From Lancefieldella parvula_C (lineage in GTDB: Bacteria > Actinomycetota > Coriobacteriia > Coriobacteriales > Atopobiaceae), in assembly GCF_000758945.1 (NCBI RefSeq), contig NZ_JRND01000020.1:26519-90518 (forward strand): 64,000 nt of DNA, in the 5' to 3' direction. The notes below the pieces were generated by a model, which saw only the letters and a list, made by a program, of their open reading frames with translations, was not told the origin of the DNA and did no database searches. Every line of letters starts with the position of its first letter. Positions within the stretch are counted from its first letter, which is position 1. Below, one piece after another: positions 61,220 through 64,000 of the stretch. The translations under genes and the position numbers were made by a program.

Positions 61220-61762
61220 ATGGAAAAGCTAGAAAAGGTTGAAGTAATTCGCGAGAAGTGCGGCGTAAGCTACGAGGACGCAAAGGCAGCACTTGACGCT
61301 TGTGATGATAATGTTCTTGATGCAATTATTTGGCTCGAGAAGCAGGGCAAGTCCACTAAGCAGACTGCAAACTATACTACTGAGTCAGCTGCACAGTCAG
61401 ACGTTTCTCCAGAAATGGAAGCAGCTCAAATTGCCTACCAAGAATCAAGCAAGAAGTCAGATTTCTCAGAGAACATGTCTTCTCTCTGGGAGAAGTGCAA
61501 AGAGCTGTTCCATAAAAGCGTAGAGACAAAATTTATTGTTACTCGTCGCGGTGAGCAGTTCATGGCCATGCCAGTAATTATTCCAATTGTTGGACTATTC
61601 CTCTGGGGTGCTACATTCTGGCTACTTATCATTGGTCTGTTCTTTGAAATGCGTTATCACATCCAGGGAGCTTATCCTATTGTTGTTGATGTAAATGAGG
61701 CGATGGATAAGGCTGCAGATGCAGCGGGTTCCATCAAAAAAGATGTTATCGACAAAAAATAA
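61220..61762 (+). CDS. DUF4342 family protein with UBA-like N-terminus
   Basis: A 180-residue protein. The first 42 residues (VEVIREKCGVSYEDAKAALD followed by an acidic turn and AIIWLEKQGK) look like a UBA/TS-N three-helix fold, as at the N-terminus of EF-Ts. A polar linker leads to the DUF4342 core, with VTRRGEQFMAMPVIIPI and a double hydrophobic segment (VGLFLWGATFWLLIIGLFF) likely to be in the membrane. AAAGGA precedes the ATG. It is 53 bases before a response regulator gene on the same strand, so it may report to, or be regulated with, that two-component system. Confidence 0.8.
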   Translation: MEKLEKVEVIREKCGVSYEDAKAALDACDDNVLDAIIWLEKQGKSTKQTANYTTESAAQSDVSPEMEAAQIAYQESSKKSDFSENMSSLWEKCKELFHKSVETKFIVTRRGEQFMAMPVIIPIVGLFLWGATFWLLIIGLFFEMRYHIQGAYPIVVDVNEAMDKAADAAGSIKKDVIDKK

Positions 61763-61815
61763 AATGCAATTGGTTCCAAACCTAAAATAGAAAACTTCGA
61801 TATTTAGGCGAGAAA

Positions 61816-62520
61816 ATGATTAAGGTTCTTATCGTTGAAGATGAAGAAAAAATTGCACGCTTTATAGAACTCGAGCTTAAACATGAGGGCTATGAAGTAG
61901 ACAAAGCTCTTGACGGAAGAACCGGAGCTGAAAAAGCACTATCAAATGACTACGACCTTATCTTGCTTGATGTACTTCTCCCCCAGCTGAACGGTCTAGA
62001 AGTTCTTAGAAGGATTCGTCGCGAGAAAAACACGCCTACCATCATGCTTACTGCTCGTGATTCGGTTATGGATAAAGTAGCTGGTCTCGATGCGGGTGCA
62101 GATGACTACCTCACCAAACCTTTTGCGATAGAGGAACTTCTCGCCCGCATTCGAGTGGCCCTCAAACACCATGAGGCAGACAGTTTAAACTCCCCGACAA
62201 TTCCTCAAACAGCTGCTACAAGCACCTTTACAATTAAAGGTGTCTCGCTTGATGTTGATCGTAGAGAAGTCTGTGTCAAGAACGATACAATCGAACTCAC
62301 CACTAAGGAATTTGAAGTCCTCCGTATGCTTATGGAACACGCTGGTGTAGTTATGAGCCGTGAGCGTATTGCTTCTGAAGCTTTGGGTTATGAGTTTGCC
62401 GGAGAAACTAATAACGTAGATGTTCATATTGCCCATCTACGTGCAAAAATTGACGACCGCTATAACATCAAGCTAATTACTACTGTTCGTGGAGTCGGAT
62501 ATGTCATCAGAGAAGCATAA
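61816..62520 (+). CDS. OmpR/PhoB family response regulator
   Basis: A 234-residue two-domain regulator. The receiver has the acidic pair EDE (9-11), phosphoacceptor Asp52 in LILLDVLLP, Thr in LTARD and Lys in LTKPF. The C-terminal winged helix ends RVGVGYVIRE-like, here TTVRGVGYVIREA, with VDVHIAHLRAKID as recognition helix region. The ATG follows AGGCGAGAAA, so its ribosome site overlaps a copy of the recurrent GGCGAGAAA oligomer. The sensor kinase gene overlaps its end by 20 bases. Confidence 0.95.
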   Translation: MIKVLIVEDEEKIARFIELELKHEGYEVDKALDGRTGAEKALSNDYDLILLDVLLPQLNGLEVLRRIRREKNTPTIMLTARDSVMDKVAGLDAGADDYLTKPFAIEELLARIRVALKHHEADSLNSPTIPQTAATSTFTIKGVSLDVDRREVCVKNDTIELTTKEFEVLRMLMEHAGVVMSRERIASEALGYEFAGETNNVDVHIAHLRAKIDDRYNIKLITTVRGVGYVIREA

Positions 62521-63871
62521 TCGTTCCACTATACAAGAGCATAAAAAGCCTTTCTTTACACCCTCTGATTCGTCGACAGCTGGAGTAATTACCTGGGGAT
62601 TTTGGTGGCGTAAGCTGCTGAATTACGTCGGCTTTGATCTCTTTTTACTGGTAACTATTGCTCTGATTTTTATTTATATGTATAACCAGCATGTTCCGCA
62701 AGGTACTTTTTACCTAGGATTTTTCCCTACTGAGTCTCACTCTATTTCTCTTTCTGGATTCACTTTCTTACACGGACTCTCAAGCCTAAAATACATTGTT
62801 CATGGCCCTACTTTTGGCGCAAAAATATTTGATTTAGGTGTAGACTTAGCCCGTTTCTGGCCCCTGTATATTGCAATTCTTATCTGGGAAACTATTGATC
62901 TTTTATCATTCTTCGGTGATATGCGTCGCGTCAGAAGAGCTCTTCAGCCCCTTAATACACTTGCTCTTAAAGCAGATCAACTCGTTAATGCAGATGTACT
63001 TGCTGCTGATAAAACAACAAGTGACACCCTGGTTAAAAGCGAGAAAATCAGAAGTCTTGAGCAGGCCATCGAAGAAGCTAATATTAACGCTCCTAAGATT
63101 CAAACAGGTGACCAAGACCTAGCAAGTATTGAGATCGCCTTGAATAAACTGCTCCGTCGTATGCAGGAAGCAAAGCTACAGCAGATGCGTTTTGTTAACG
63201 ATGCTAGTCACGAGCTTCGTACGCCTATAGCTGTTATCCGAGGTTATACTGACATGCTGGATCGCTGGGGTAAGACAGATGAAGCGGTACTTGACGAGTC
63301 CATTGCTGCCCTCAAATCCGAGAGCGAACACATGCATGACCTTGTTGAGCAGCTCCTCTTCTTAGCACGCGGAGACGCAGGAAGAAATACCCTCACAAAG
63401 ACTAAGCTCAATCTTGCACGGATAACTTCTGAGGTCTGTGAAGAGTCGGAAATGATTGATCCAGATCATCAGTATGTGCTGAAATTTGATCAGAGTACAC
63501 AAACAGACGATTGCTATCAGGTGCTTGCTGATACCGCAATGATTAAGCAGTCTATCCGTATCATCGTGCAAAATGCTGCTCGATATTCTGCTGCTCAGAC
63601 CACCATTTCTTTTAATGTCGCGTATGACGAGAAAACTGTTCAAGTTTCAATCGAAGATGAGGGCATGGGTATGTCCGAGGCAGCAGCCGCTCATATTTTT
63701 GAGAGATTCTGGAGAGCCGACAACGCTCGTATTGAAAGCAACGAGGGTTCTGGACTTGGCTTGTCCATTGCTAAATGGATTGTCGATAATCATGACGGCT
63801 CTATTGAGGTACTTTCACGCGAGGGTGTAGGCACACGCTTTACCATCGTTTTACCTCGAGAGATGTCATAG
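62501..63871 (+). CDS. Sensor histidine kinase
   Basis: A 456-residue membrane kinase: two hydrophobic segments (about 43-61 and 118-137) enclose a short external loop of about 55 residues. A helical linker follows, then the dimerisation domain with His237 in NDASHELRTPIAVIRGY, N box IVQNAARYSA, and G boxes DEGMGMSE and GSGLGLSIAKWI. It should phosphorylate the preceding regulator. The ATG at 62501 has GGAG six bases upstream; the frame opens at 62489. The signal is unknown; the small external loop suggests membrane or envelope sensing. Confidence 0.94.
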   Translation: MSSEKHNRSTIQEHKKPFFTPSDSSTAGVITWGFWWRKLLNYVGFDLFLLVTIALIFIYMYNQHVPQGTFYLGFFPTESHSISLSGFTFLHGLSSLKYIVHGPTFGAKIFDLGVDLARFWPLYIAILIWETIDLLSFFGDMRRVRRALQPLNTLALKADQLVNADVLAADKTTSDTLVKSEKIRSLEQAIEEANINAPKIQTGDQDLASIEIALNKLLRRMQEAKLQQMRFVNDASHELRTPIAVIRGYTDMLDRWGKTDEAVLDESIAALKSESEHMHDLVEQLLFLARGDAGRNTLTKTKLNLARITSEVCEESEMIDPDHQYVLKFDQSTQTDDCYQVLADTAMIKQSIRIIVQNAARYSAAQTTISFNVAYDEKTVQVSIEDEGMGMSEAAAAHIFERFWRADNARIESNEGSGLGLSIAKWIVDNHDGSIEVLSREGVGTRFTIVLPREMS

Positions 63872-63917
63872 TGAACTCAAAAGAGCGTCTACAAGTAAAA
63901 GGTCCTTCTCGCCAGTC

Positions 63918-63965
63918 GTGAACCACCTCCCATTTCTTGGACATAAGAAATGAGAGGTGGTTCAC
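63918..63965. other. 21-bp near-perfect inverted repeat after the kinase gene
   Basis: GTGAACCACCTC-C-CATTTCTT and AAGAAATG-A-GAGGTGGTTCAC pair over 21 bases with one mismatch and a six-base loop. No T run follows, so it is not a typical terminator. A CTTCTCGCC sits six bases before it. Confidence 0.7.
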
Positions 63966-64000
63966 ATGCGGGTGGTTATGATTCTGTAGCGTGTTAACAT

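Noticed and set aside
63872..63922. A 16-codon frame starting at GTG after the kinase
   Set aside because: Too short, no ribosome site, and it runs into the large hairpin.

Overview
The window reads as a moderately A+T-rich actinobacterial chromosome segment of the Coriobacteriia type, most like Atopobiaceae (Atopobium/Lancefieldella). This assignment is inference from gene content: a Gram-positive envelope, CdnL/CarD, a Coriobacteria-style Tad/Flp cluster, lactate-type fermentation genes, frequent GTG/TTG starts behind strong GGAGG sites, and no phage or insertion sequence. The window holds 56 protein genes (one cut by the left edge) and one tRNA.

Layout. 1-4.3 kb (minus): lgt (partial), dcd, a NifU-type Fe-S scaffold protein and a large U32 protein. 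4.3-19.7 kb: a cell-surface glycan region. The dTDP-rhamnose genes are split into rfbC (4.3 kb) and rfbA-rfbD-rfbB (14.5-17.4 kb). Between them lie two GT2 glycosyltransferases, a DUF2304 protein, a Wzx-like flippase, a LicD-type phosphotransferase, a membrane sulfatase/LtaS-like protein, a choline-type permease and an HTH-LicC-LicA fusion. Together these suggest a rhamnose-containing glycan or teichoic-acid-like polymer decorated with phosphocholine. A DUF6541 membrane protein closes the block. 19.7-38.3 kb: housekeeping genes (tyrS, class A PBP, argR, phosphohexomutase, RlmKL-like methyltransferase, kup, HAD phosphatase, ACT protein, CdnL, cyclophilin, tRNA-Phe), an A+T-rich capsule-type glycosyltransferase, and two exported proteins that keep a hydrolase fold but appear to have lost the catalytic nucleophile. 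38.3-50.2 kb (minus): an XRE regulator, a DUF2207 protein and a tightly overlapping Tad/Flp pilus operon (cpaB, cpaE, cpaF, tadB, tadC, flp, several TadE/pilin-like proteins, a TadG-like protein, a DUF192 protein, a zinc-ribbon protein). 50.5-57.3 kb: rsgA, a Ca2+-type P-ATPase, D-lactate dehydrogenase and pyruvate kinase. 57.3-64 kb: a paired ABC exporter, divergent from a DUF4342 protein and an OmpR-type two-component system.

Main points for a second look: (1) the 5' leader of the P-type ATPase gene (54455-54590) has a closing stem, internal stems and an 8-nt perfect anti-Shine-Dalgarno sequence that competes with one of those stems, so it looks like an unassigned translational riboswitch, preceded by a 23-bp tandem duplication; (2) an oligomer of consensus GGKTTTCTCGCC recurs far above chance on both strands, in several reading frames and in intergenic DNA; (3) three proteins keep a fold but lack the expected catalytic motif (C39-like, tannase-like, the N-terminal half of RlmKL); (4) the HTH-LicC-LicA fusion within a complete lic-type set.
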